60,222 nucleotides of DNA from Planctomycetota bacterium (GTDB lineage: Bacteria > Planctomycetota > Phycisphaerae > Phycisphaerales > Phycisphaeraceae). The position numbers and the translations under genes were made by a program. The stretch lies in NCBI GenBank assembly GCA_021413865.1, contig JAIOPN010000044.1:1-60222 (forward strand). Direction: 5' to 3'. Of this stretch, positions 16,285 through 23,708 are shown in pieces (the first letter of the stretch is position 1; each line of letters begins with the position of its first letter). Under the pieces are notes generated by a model. That model saw only the letters and a program-made list of their open reading frames with translations. It was not told where the DNA came from and did no database searches.

Positions 16285-17085
16285 ATGGACACGGCCGCCC
16301 CCACGCTCTTTTCCTCCCCACCGCGCCTGACCAAGCCCGGCCTCTTCATCACCGGCACGGACACCGGCGTGGGCAAGACGGCGGCGGCCTGCGCGGTCGC
16401 GTGGAACCTGCGCCGCGCGGGGATGCGCGTCGGCGTCTGCAAGCCCTTCGCCACCGGCTGCCGGCGCGAGCGCGGCGACCTGGTCAGCGAAGACGCCGAG
16501 GCGCTGGCGCACTTCGCCGATTGCCGGCAATCCCTGGCCGTCATCAACCCGGTGCGCTTCGCGCTGCCCGCCTCCCCCGCGGTGGCGGCGGAGCACGCCC
16601 AACAAGAGGTGGACTTCGACGCCATCGCCCGGTCGCTCACCGAGCTGGACCGCGCCAACGACTGCGTGCTCGTCGAGGGGGTGGGCGGGCTGCTCGTGCC
16701 GATCGATCCGCGCCGGCCCCGGGTGACGGTGCTCGACCTGATCCGGTCGCTGGGTTATCCCGTGGCCGTGGTCTGCCGCGCGACGCTGGGGACGCTCAAC
16801 CACACCGCCATGACGGTGCGGCTGCTCCATGAAGCACATTGCAGCGTGGCGGGGCTGATCGTCAACGGCTACGAGCCCGACGTGGCGAAGGTGACCGATC
16901 CGTCGATGCACACCAACCGGCGGTGGCTGGAGAAGATGAACGGCGTGAAAATCCTGGCGACGGTGCCGGGCGTGCCGGCCGGGGAAATCGCGCCGGAGAA
17001 GGGGCTGCTGCCCCCCGCGATCGTGGAGGCGGTGGGGATGAGCTACTGGCCGGACTTGCTCTCTTCACCATTGGTCAGGGGCTGA
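16285..17085 (+). CDS. bioD: Dethiobiotin synthetase
   Basis: Catalyses ATP- and CO2-dependent closure of the ureido ring of dethiobiotin from 7,8-diaminopelargonate. The 266-residue product has GTDTGVGKT at 24-32, KPFATG (Lys that binds substrate/CO2) and VEGVGGLLVPI, the usual BioD signatures. It begins seven bases after mgtE. The last 43 bases overlap the 3' end of the converging AsmA-like gene. No other biotin gene is nearby, so the locus is a lone bioD. Confidence 0.92.
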   Translation: MDTAAPTLFSSPPRLTKPGLFITGTDTGVGKTAAACAVAWNLRRAGMRVGVCKPFATGCRRERGDLVSEDAEALAHFADCRQSLAVINPVRFALPASPAVAAEHAQQEVDFDAIARSLTELDRANDCVLVEGVGGLLVPIDPRRPRVTVLDLIRSLGYPVAVVCRATLGTLNHTAMTVRLLHEAHCSVAGLIVNGYEPDVAKVTDPSMHTNRRWLEKMNGVKILATVPGVPAGEIAPEKGLLPPAIVEAVGMSYWPDLLSSPLVRG

Positions 17086-20000
17086 ACCGGCGCCGGCTTG
17101 CCCGGGCCGAACACGCCGCGCCACGAGTCGCGCACGCCGGTGAAGCTGCGGAGGCTGGTCTGCGGGTTTTCGAGCGTGCCGGTGACGTGGATGTTGACGA
17201 ACTGGTCCTTGACGCCCGCGACGATCTCGGCGATGGGCCCGAGCTCCACGGGGTTGGGGTTGCGGGTGAAGAGGCTCAGGTCCAGGGCGCGGGTGGAGTA
17301 TTTCATCGTGCCGGTGCCGACGATGTTGAGGCTGGGCGCCTCCATCGTGACGGAATCGAAGCGGACGTTGTCGCCGTCGAGGACGAACTGCGCCGAGGCC
17401 CGGTCGAAGGCGCGCGACGAGGGCCAGGAGAGGTTGAGGACCTGCAGGATGCCCGGCGCGGCGGGGAGCTCGGAGGCGTTGGCGTTGCGGACATCGACCT
17501 GGCCCCGGCCGCTCAGGGCGCGGCGGTCGTTGGGCACGCCCTCGATGTTGAGCTGCGCCGAGAGGACGCCCGTGGGCACGGGCATGGAGCTGGGCTGGGT
17601 CTGCGGGTTCCCCTCCACGGCGGGGCCGAGGTATTTATCGGGGTGCACCACGGGGTCCAGCCGCGCGCCCTGGAGCGTCATGGCCATGTGGTACCTGCCG
17701 CCCTCGGCCAGGTTCACGCCGCCCTCACCCATGAGCTGGCCGTCGTACACCTCGCCGCGCAGCTCGCGGACATCCAGGATCGACGGGTCTGCCGCCGAGG
17801 CGATGCGGACCGACAGCGGGCTGATCAGCCGGCCCACTGCGCGGAGCCGCTGCGCGTCGAGCCGGAGCTCGAGCCGGGGCCACTTCGCCTCTTTCGCGCT
17901 GGTCACGGCGACGTCCAGCCGGCCATTAAGCTCCGTGATCGGCACGCCGAGCGTCGCGCGGGTGTCGGTCAGATCGACCGCGCCGGTGAAGGTCAGCGCG
18001 TCGCCCTCGGCGGCGGGGTTCCAGTGCGCGTGGGCGTCGCGCAGGTGGTACGCGCCGTGCAGTTCGAGGCCCTCGATCACGCGGGCGACATAGGCCGGCA
18101 ACGCGGCGCGGGCGGTGGCGGAGAAATCCTTGTCCCGGGCGTCGAGGGTCATGTCGAGCTCGGGCTTGTCGCCCAGCGCATACACGCCCGAGGCGGTGAG
18201 CCTGCCCGTGTCATACGCCGCGGTGAGCTTGTCGATCGTGACGCGCTCCCGGGTGAGCGAGAGCGTGCCGCCCATGTCGGTCAGGTCGAGCCGTTTGCCG
18301 CGCAGCATCAGGCTCATTTCGTGCGGCCTGGCCGTGAGGCTGAACACGGGCGTGCGGTCGCCCTCCATGTGGTAGTCGATCGCCGTATCGACGGTGCCGG
18401 TCGGCTTGTAGGTGTCGAACAACTGCTTGGCGCGGTCGATGGCGAAGCCGCCGGGCGGGACGAGGTCGAGGACCGGGTCGTCGAGCTTGAGGCCGTCCGC
18501 GGTGGCGTTGATCTGCACGCTGGGCTTGCCGTCGATCCACTTGGCGCTGCCGGTCAGGCCGACTTTCGTCTCGCCATGCACACCCTCGATGGACTCGACC
18601 TGCACGAGCCCGCGGCTGATGACGGCGCGGCCCTTGATGTGTTCGATGGCGTAGCGGCCGTCATAAGGCTGGGCGCGGCCGTCCTCCATCCGGGTGCGGA
18701 TGTGGAAGTCGATGTCGCCCTTTTCGTTGCGGAGGATGACGCCCGAGGCGTCCACCGCGCCGGCGAGGTGGAGGGATTCGAGCCAGCGGTTCTGCGGCTC
18801 GGGGATGGAGGCGATGAGGAAGGCGTCCATCGGCACGCCGACGCCGGCGATCTGGAGGTCGGGCTTGAAGAGGCGGCCGGGGGCGATGTCGGTGACGGCG
18901 CCCGAGAGCTGGCCGGCCGCGCCCGAGAGGCCGTTGGCGCGGATGGACTCGGCCGTGACGCTGTCGGGCTGGATGATGAGCCTGCCCTCGGTCAGGTGCA
19001 GCGGGTAGGGCCAGTGGCGGAAGAGCACGTTGAAGCCCCGGCTCGTGACCAGGATTTTGCTGGAGTATTTCTGCTGCGGCCCCCGGGGGCGGGTCACTTC
19101 CGCCGTCAGCGAAATCCGCCCGCCCAGATCGAACACGGGGATCTCTTTGCGGGTCTTGAGCGCGGCGACACGGGCGTCGATCACCTTGAGCGCCTCGCGG
19201 TCCACCGGCGGGGCCGTCTCGACGGCGCGCCGCCTGGCCCCGAGCGCCGCCAGTTCGTCGGCGTCCGCTTTGGCCTGCTCCGATGTCTGGATCAGGCCCA
19301 TCCCGATCAGCCGCTTGTGCTGGTCAACGTCGATGAACGTGTCGAGAACCTCGCGCTGCTTGGGGTTCAGCGCGTCGCGGAGGAAATGGTCCACCGGGGC
19401 GTCCACGGCCGTGACCGTCATGTTCACCGCCGCGCCGTCGCCGGGCGGCCTGACCGTGCCGCTGACCGTCACCGAGGCGCCGGTCGGCCCCTTGCCGTGC
19501 ATGGAGGCGACGCGGACCTCGTCGTCGTTGAACAGGATCTCGCCCTGCACCTCCTGCAGCGGGTACTCGAACCGCGAGTAAAGGATGTGCGCCTGCACGA
19601 GCTGGACGGAGCCGTTGTAGCTGATGTGGCCGCCGGCGGTCTTGCGCTCGACCAGCACCAGCGCCTTGAACGTGCCGCTGGGGCCGAGCTGCTTAAACCC
19701 GCGCTGCACCGCCTGGGGCAGGGCGAGCAGGTAGTGCGGCTGCTCGGGCAGGACGAGCGGGTCCACGCGGAGCGTGAGGCTGAACGGGGCGTCGGCGCTC
19801 ATGCCGTGGATGCTCCCGTTGAGCACGTAGTTCATCTCCTCGATCTTGCCCACGAGGTTCTCGACGCTGACCTTCTCGCCATTGACGGTGAAGCGGCCCG
19901 AGACGCCGGTCATGCGCGAGCGTGCCTCGCCGTAGGGCAGGGTGATCTGGGCGTTCTTGAGCTCGAGCACGGCGTGCAGGCCGATCGCCGGGTCGGGGTC

Positions 20001-20795
20001 GTAGCCGAAGCTCACCGTCGGGAACGAGCCGGCGGGCTCGAGCAGGTCCCACCACTCGCGCAGGCGGCGCGGCAGGACGTCGCGCTGCGGCTGGTCGAGG
20101 GTGAAGCGGTCGAGCTTGGCGTCCATCGTGCGCCGCAGCACGTCGAAGCTGCCGCTGAGCGCCGGCCCCTCGACCTCGCCCTCGCGCACCTGCCGGAGCA
20201 TGAACTGGTACACGCCGGGGTGGGCCTCGCTGCTGGTCAGGTTCCCGCCGATGGCCATCGTGCCCAGCTCGGTGTATTTACCGGCATCAGACTCGCCGAA
20301 ACGGATCATCCCCTCGCGCACGAATATCTCGGGGATCGACGGCACGCCCCCGCCCTGCTTGGGCAGGGGCTTGAGCCTCTGCACGTTGAACAGCCCGGTC
20401 GTCGCGTCCTCCGTCAGGTAGAGCATGGACCCGATGAACACGACCGACTTGGCGCGGAACTTGCCGCTGAGCAGGCTCCAGACGTCGTGGCGGACGAGGA
20501 CCTCGTCGGCGGAGAAGAGCCGGTCGGCCGCCGGATCGCCGCCCGGCGCGGCCAGGGCGACGCCGTGCAGGTGGATGCTGCCGTCCAGGCCGATGCGCGC
20601 CGAATCGATGTGGACCTGCGTGCCGGTGGCGTTTTCGAGGAGCGACCCGGCCAGGCGTGCCAGCCGCGCCGGCCTCGTGAGCCAGACCCCCGCGCCGACA
20701 ACGCCGGCCAACACCAGAAGCGCAACGACGGCCGCGCGGCGCCGCCAGCCGCGCGCTCGGCCAAACCGTCCGGTGAGATGCCTCAGTGGTGCCAA
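17043..20795 (-). CDS. Large AsmA-like envelope protein
   Basis: The 1250-residue protein has an Arg-rich cytoplasmic start, one TM helix at about 20-40 (AAVVALLVLAGVVGAGVWL) and a very long periplasmic part made of repeated short beta strands. Segments such as IHIDSARIGLDGSIHLHGV and ending in KDQFVNIHVTGTLENPQTSL match AsmA/TamB-type proteins, including the C-terminal AsmA-like region (about 1060-1230) with LDLSLFTRNPNPVELGP. Such proteins form hydrophobic grooves thought to move phospholipids between membranes. A long antisense open frame covers the same DNA, but it is low-complexity and not credible. The two ends of bioD and this gene overlap by 43 bases. Confidence 0.85.
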   Translation of the reverse strand: MAPLRHLTGRFGRARGWRRRAAVVALLVLAGVVGAGVWLTRPARLARLAGSLLENATGTQVHIDSARIGLDGSIHLHGVALAAPGGDPAADRLFSADEVLVRHDVWSLLSGKFRAKSVVFIGSMLYLTEDATTGLFNVQRLKPLPKQGGGVPSIPEIFVREGMIRFGESDAGKYTELGTMAIGGNLTSSEAHPGVYQFMLRQVREGEVEGPALSGSFDVLRRTMDAKLDRFTLDQPQRDVLPRRLREWWDLLEPAGSFPTVSFGYDPDPAIGLHAVLELKNAQITLPYGEARSRMTGVSGRFTVNGEKVSVENLVGKIEEMNYVLNGSIHGMSADAPFSLTLRVDPLVLPEQPHYLLALPQAVQRGFKQLGPSGTFKALVLVERKTAGGHISYNGSVQLVQAHILYSRFEYPLQEVQGEILFNDDEVRVASMHGKGPTGASVTVSGTVRPPGDGAAVNMTVTAVDAPVDHFLRDALNPKQREVLDTFIDVDQHKRLIGMGLIQTSEQAKADADELAALGARRRAVETAPPVDREALKVIDARVAALKTRKEIPVFDLGGRISLTAEVTRPRGPQQKYSSKILVTSRGFNVLFRHWPYPLHLTEGRLIIQPDSVTAESIRANGLSGAAGQLSGAVTDIAPGRLFKPDLQIAGVGVPMDAFLIASIPEPQNRWLESLHLAGAVDASGVILRNEKGDIDFHIRTRMEDGRAQPYDGRYAIEHIKGRAVISRGLVQVESIEGVHGETKVGLTGSAKWIDGKPSVQINATADGLKLDDPVLDLVPPGGFAIDRAKQLFDTYKPTGTVDTAIDYHMEGDRTPVFSLTARPHEMSLMLRGKRLDLTDMGGTLSLTRERVTIDKLTAAYDTGRLTASGVYALGDKPELDMTLDARDKDFSATARAALPAYVARVIEGLELHGAYHLRDAHAHWNPAAEGDALTFTGAVDLTDTRATLGVPITELNGRLDVAVTSAKEAKWPRLELRLDAQRLRAVGRLISPLSVRIASAADPSILDVRELRGEVYDGQLMGEGGVNLAEGGRYHMAMTLQGARLDPVVHPDKYLGPAVEGNPQTQPSSMPVPTGVLSAQLNIEGVPNDRRALSGRGQVDVRNANASELPAAPGILQVLNLSWPSSRAFDRASAQFVLDGDNVRFDSVTMEAPSLNIVGTGTMKYSTRALDLSLFTRNPNPVELGPIAEIVAGVKDQFVNIHVTGTLENPQTSLRSFTGVRDSWRGVFGPGKPAPVQPLTNGEESKSGQ

Positions 20796-20924
20796 AGCGG
20801 GGTCCGTGCGGGATGCGTGGGGGTTACAGCCACGTCATCTTACGCAATGGATCGGCGAATGACGTGCCGCGGATGCGAAGAGAAGAAGCCCCGCATTGGC
20901 ATGACGGGGCTTTGGGGCTCCGCC

Positions 20925-20960
20925 TAAAAAACCACACCCCCGGTGTTTTCACCGGGGGTG
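20925..20960 (-). terminator. Strong intrinsic terminator for a minus-strand transcript
   Basis: A perfect 11-bp stem (CACCCCCGGTG at 20935-20945 and its complement at 20950-20960) is followed on the minus strand by TGGTTTTTTAGG. It lies about 450 bases after the mraZ stop, so it ends either a very long mraZ transcript or a separate small RNA in between. It also isolates the AsmA-like gene from transcription coming from mraZ. Confidence 0.8.
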
Positions 20961-21104
20961 AGGCGGAGGAGAAAGAGCGGGGGTGTTTCTGCGTTGAACT
21001 TCGGAAGACCAGGCGGGGCGCGGGGTTCCGGGAAATCTCTCGGTTCTTCACCCGTTGAATACTACGCACGGGACCGGTGGAGGTTTGGTCCGGGCGCGGT
21101 TTTC

Positions 21105-21400
21105 CGGGAGAAAAAAAGGCCAGCGAAGGCGCCGCCTGGGTGCTCGAGGTTGGCCAGTAGTAACCGGAAAGTGCGGGGCACCCGATCACTGATGCACTGG
21201 CGACCAGGCCTGCCGCGGTTCATCCTTGAACCTAAGCGGGCCGGCACAGGTCGAACGCGGTACGGCATGAATCCGTTCGACCTTCGCTGACATTTCGAGA
21301 TTTTTCGCGGAGTCCCGTGCACCCCCTGATCGGTGCGACCGTTAGTAAACCAACCGACCCGATTCCCTGACGCACTGCCTCGACGATTCCCGACTGAGGA
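21105..21400 (-). ncRNA. Candidate structured RNA downstream of mraZ
   Basis: No credible protein frame exists in 20796-21405. On the minus strand the DNA forms consecutive hairpins: GCACC/GGTGC near 21320-21338; a perfect 9-bp AGGTCGAAC/GTTCGACCT stem at 21249-21284; and GGTTCA-AGGA-TGAACC at 21217-21232, which can extend by CCGC/GCGG pairs. A GCCTGG/CCAGGC long-range pair lies lower, and a TTTTTTT run at 21112-21118 follows. I found no RNase P, tmRNA, SRP or 6S signature. It may be a novel small RNA or the 3' region of the mraZ mRNA. The strand is inferred from the U-tract. Confidence 0.35.
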
Positions 21401-21405
21401 CTTGC

Positions 21406-21906
21406 TTATTGCCGCGGCTCTTCGTTCGCCTTCGGCGGCTTCATCGCGCGCCGCGGGTTCATAAGCATGTTCGGCCGGCGTGCCAGCGATTCCTTCACGT
21501 GTGCGTGCCAGCTCTGGCGGTCCCTGATCTCCACGCGGTCCTTCGCACCGATCAGCACGACGTCCTTGCCCAGACCCGCCATCTCCAGGAGATGATCGGG
21601 CATCCTCACGCGGCCCTGGGCGTCGATCTCGACCTTCCTCGACAGGCTGTACCAGAGCCGCTCGTACTCCAGCACTTCCTCGGGGTCCAGCTCGCTGCGG
21701 TCCAGCTCCGACGCCCGCTGCTCAAACGACTGCTCCGTGTACAGACACAACGACTGCTTCTCGCCCAGCGTTACATAGACCGAAACCGGCGCGTCCCGCA
21801 CCACCCGCTCGGGCCGGGCGTCCCATAACTGGGCTCGGATCTCGGCCGGGATCGCCAGTCGGTTTTTGGCATCGATGGAATGCTCGTAGGTGCCTGTGAA
21901 AACCAA
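21406..21906 (-). CDS. mraZ: MraZ transcriptional regulator
   Basis: MraZ is a double AbrB/SpoVT-fold DNA-binding protein that represses its own promoter. After the start come FTGTYEHSIDAKNRLAIPAEIR (first repeat) and KVEIDAQGRVRMPDHLLEMAG (second repeat), followed by a charged tail. The frame is open to 22026, but I chose the TTG at 21906 because it begins the family N-terminus and GGAAAGG lies seven bases before it; an ATG at 21924 is the alternative. The product is 166 residues, near the usual length. Unusually, no rsmH, ftsI or mur gene follows: mraZ stands alone with its operator. Confidence 0.88.
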   Translation of the reverse strand: MVFTGTYEHSIDAKNRLAIPAEIRAQLWDARPERVVRDAPVSVYVTLGEKQSLCLYTEQSFEQRASELDRSELDPEEVLEYERLWYSLSRKVEIDAQGRVRMPDHLLEMAGLGKDVVLIGAKDRVEIRDRQSWHAHVKESLARRPNMLMNPRRAMKPPKANEEPRQ

Positions 21907-21953
21907 GGGCCAGCCTTTCCGCATCCACGACCGTTCATGGGTTGGGATAATAT

Positions 21954-21968
21954 CCCACTCTTCCCCAC
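21954..21968 (-). promoter_or_regulatory. MraZ operator: two GTGGG boxes 10 bp apart
   Basis: On the minus strand the upstream region reads GTGGGGAAGAGTGGG, two direct GTGGG boxes with a five-base spacer. This is the arrangement described for MraZ autoregulatory sites in other bacteria. It lies about 48 bases before the proposed TTG start. Further G-rich units (TGGGG, TGGGC) lie just upstream at 21994-22007. Confidence 0.75.
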
Positions 21969-22038
21969 AATGCAACACATTTCTGGACCCCCTCCCCAAA
22001 ATGCCCAAAAAACTAAAGAAATCCACAACATTCAGACG

Positions 22039-22047
22039 TTATCCACA
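22039..22047 (+). promoter_or_regulatory. Perfect DnaA box upstream of mraZ
   Basis: TTATCCACA matches the consensus DnaA box exactly. A weaker relative, AAATCCACA, lies 20 bases away at 22018-22026. The surrounding 21995-22050 is markedly AT-richer than the neighbours. A single perfect box argues for transcriptional control or DnaA titration rather than an origin. Confidence 0.55.
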
Positions 22048-22230
22048 AGCACTACCCAGACCCGCCGGGCGCGGCGATGAACGGCGATCCCCCGCGGAGG
22101 GAATCGAAGCGGCGTGCCGGCAATGGGTTGGGTGAATCGACCGCTCGATCGGTGAGGCAGGATTGACGACGCGGACATCGAGCCGTAAAGTTGAAAATCT
22201 TGGCGCACGAAGTCAAAAGCGGCCATCGTT

Positions 22231-22301
22231 TGGGGATTGGTGTAACGGTAGCACGACTGGCTCTGAACCAGTTAGTCTAGGTTCAAATCCTAGATCCCCA
22301 G
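22231..22301 (+). tRNA. tRNA-Gln(CTG)
   Basis: The cloverleaf is complete: acceptor TGGGGAT/ATCCCCA, anticodon stem ACTGG/CCAGT with loop CTCTGAA (anticodon CTG), and T arm CTAGG-TTCAAAT-CCTAG. Discriminator is G; CCA is not encoded. The U1-A72 end is typical of tRNA-Gln. A short T-run follows. Confidence 0.95.
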
Positions 22302-22394
22302 CTTTTCTCCACGTCTCCACCAAAGCCCAGGCATGGCCATGCCTGGGCTTTTGCATTCCGTCATAATCACACGCCCCCCTGCCCGAGACGCACC

Positions 22395-23597
22395 ATGCCC
22401 GACACATCCCTCCATTCCGCGTCGATCGACGATCCGCTCCGCTGGGGCGCCGAGGGCGCGGACCAGGGCAGCGACCCCGACAGCGGCGCGGCCGTCCGCC
22501 GGCTCACCAGTGGGCCGCTGATGAACCACCAGATTTATTGCGAGCAGCCCTACACCTCGCCCGACGGCCGGCGCGTCGCCGTCCTGCGCAGCATGGATTT
22601 CGCCTTCAGCGATTCCTACGCCCTGCTCATCGCCGAGCCCGACACGCTGCGCTCCGTCCGCATCGAGCGCTCCATCCCGCCGCAGGTCGCGCACCACGCC
22701 TGGGGCGAGTGGCTCTACTACGGCACGCACGCGGGCGCTGTCCGCCGTGTCTCGTTTGTGACGCTGGCGAAAGAACCCGTCCTGCCCGACGGCGCGTTCG
22801 CGCCCGCCACGGAAAACCTCGCCTCCATCACGCCCGACGGCCGCACGATCTTCATCGAGAACCTCCACCCCGGCGTCGAGACGCCCGATCGCCAGATCGT
22901 CGCCCTCGACACGCGCAGCGGCGCGCGGCGCGTGATCTTCACCGACCCCGACAACATCAACGGCCACACGCAGTGCGAGCCGACCGACGGCCGGCTGCTC
23001 GCGATGCAACTAGGCATCCATCGCGCAGGCCAACCCGACGCCGTGCCCGTGCATGTGATGGGGATCGACGGCTCGAACATCCAGCCCCTGCCGCTGGGCG
23101 GCGTCCACACCGCCGAATCATCCGGGCACATGGCGTGGATACCCGGAACCGGGCGCATCGCCTGCGCCCTGCAGTGCGACCGCGAGAACCACCGGCACGA
23201 CGCCCGCCACCCGCGCGGCAACCTGGCGATCGTCGGCCCCGGCGACACCGCGCCGAAAATCTTCGCCGCGCCGGACCACGCCTTCTGGCACATCTCCTCG
23301 TCGCGCTGCGGCCGGTACTTCGTCGCCGACGATTTCATGGATTTCAAAGATGATCTTTACGGCCGGACCGGCGTGCAGGGTCCGGTCCGCATCGTCATCG
23401 GCGCCTTCGCCAGCGGCAAATCACGCGTGCTCCTGCGCGACTGCAAAATGCAGGGCATCGCCGGCACCTCGCGCTGGGAACCCGACCCGTACCTCACCGC
23501 GGACAACCGCTACGTGATCTTCAACGCCTCCCCGCTCGGGTCGAACCAGGTCTTCGCGGCGCGGGTGCCGGAGGAGTTTTTGAAGAGCCTCGAATAG
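22395..23597 (+). CDS. Oligogalacturonate lyase-like beta-propeller protein
   Basis: The 400-residue product is built from repeated blade-like units (SPDGRRVAVLRS; TPDGRTIFIENL; ADNRYVIFNASP), consistent with a seven-bladed TolB/PD40-type propeller. The opening RRLTSGPLMNHQIYCEQPYTSPDG and the closing ADNRYVIFNASPLGSNQVF resemble the oligogalacturonate lyase (PL22) family, where His/Gln residues hold a metal. Catalytic residues could not be confirmed, so lyase activity is uncertain. No signal peptide is visible, in line with cytoplasmic action on short oligosaccharides. It stands alone between tRNA-Gln and an inverted repeat. Confidence 0.6.
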   Translation: MPDTSLHSASIDDPLRWGAEGADQGSDPDSGAAVRRLTSGPLMNHQIYCEQPYTSPDGRRVAVLRSMDFAFSDSYALLIAEPDTLRSVRIERSIPPQVAHHAWGEWLYYGTHAGAVRRVSFVTLAKEPVLPDGAFAPATENLASITPDGRTIFIENLHPGVETPDRQIVALDTRSGARRVIFTDPDNINGHTQCEPTDGRLLAMQLGIHRAGQPDAVPVHVMGIDGSNIQPLPLGGVHTAESSGHMAWIPGTGRIACALQCDRENHRHDARHPRGNLAIVGPGDTAPKIFAAPDHAFWHISSSRCGRYFVADDFMDFKDDLYGRTGVQGPVRIVIGAFASGKSRVLLRDCKMQGIAGTSRWEPDPYLTADNRYVIFNASPLGSNQVFAARVPEEFLKSLE

Positions 23598-23600
23598 CGC

Positions 23601-23699
23601 TAATCCGGTGGGGCAGGCGTCCCGCCTGCCGCCGGCCTTCCGAGGCCGGGTCCGGATTCAAAACGAAGAGGCAGGCGGGACGCCTGCCCCACCGGATTA
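23601..23699. repeat. Inverted repeat, family E
   Basis: Perfect 30-bp arms at 23601-23630 and 23670-23699, containing GGTGGGGCAGGCGTCCCGCC, around a 39-base core. It sits between the converging propeller and HD-GYP genes, four bases after one stop and nine before the other. It could act as a bidirectional terminator. The arm core recurs inside the hydrolase gene at 11178-11208. Confidence 0.9.
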
Positions 23700-23708
23700 A
23701 ACCACCGC

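Noticed and set aside
16839-20927. Open frame of 1362 codons on the plus strand antisense to the AsmA-like gene
   Set aside because: Composition is Arg/Ala/Gly-rich and low-complexity, with no domain. It is a by-product of high GC and strong codon bias on the other strand.
21105-21400. RNase P RNA, tmRNA, SRP RNA or 6S RNA
   Set aside because: None of the conserved signature segments of these RNAs appears on either strand; only generic hairpins are visible.
21995-22050. Possible replication origin
   Set aside because: Only one perfect DnaA box and one weak relative are present, with no AT-rich unwinding array and no dnaA or dnaN nearby. Kept as a regulatory site only.
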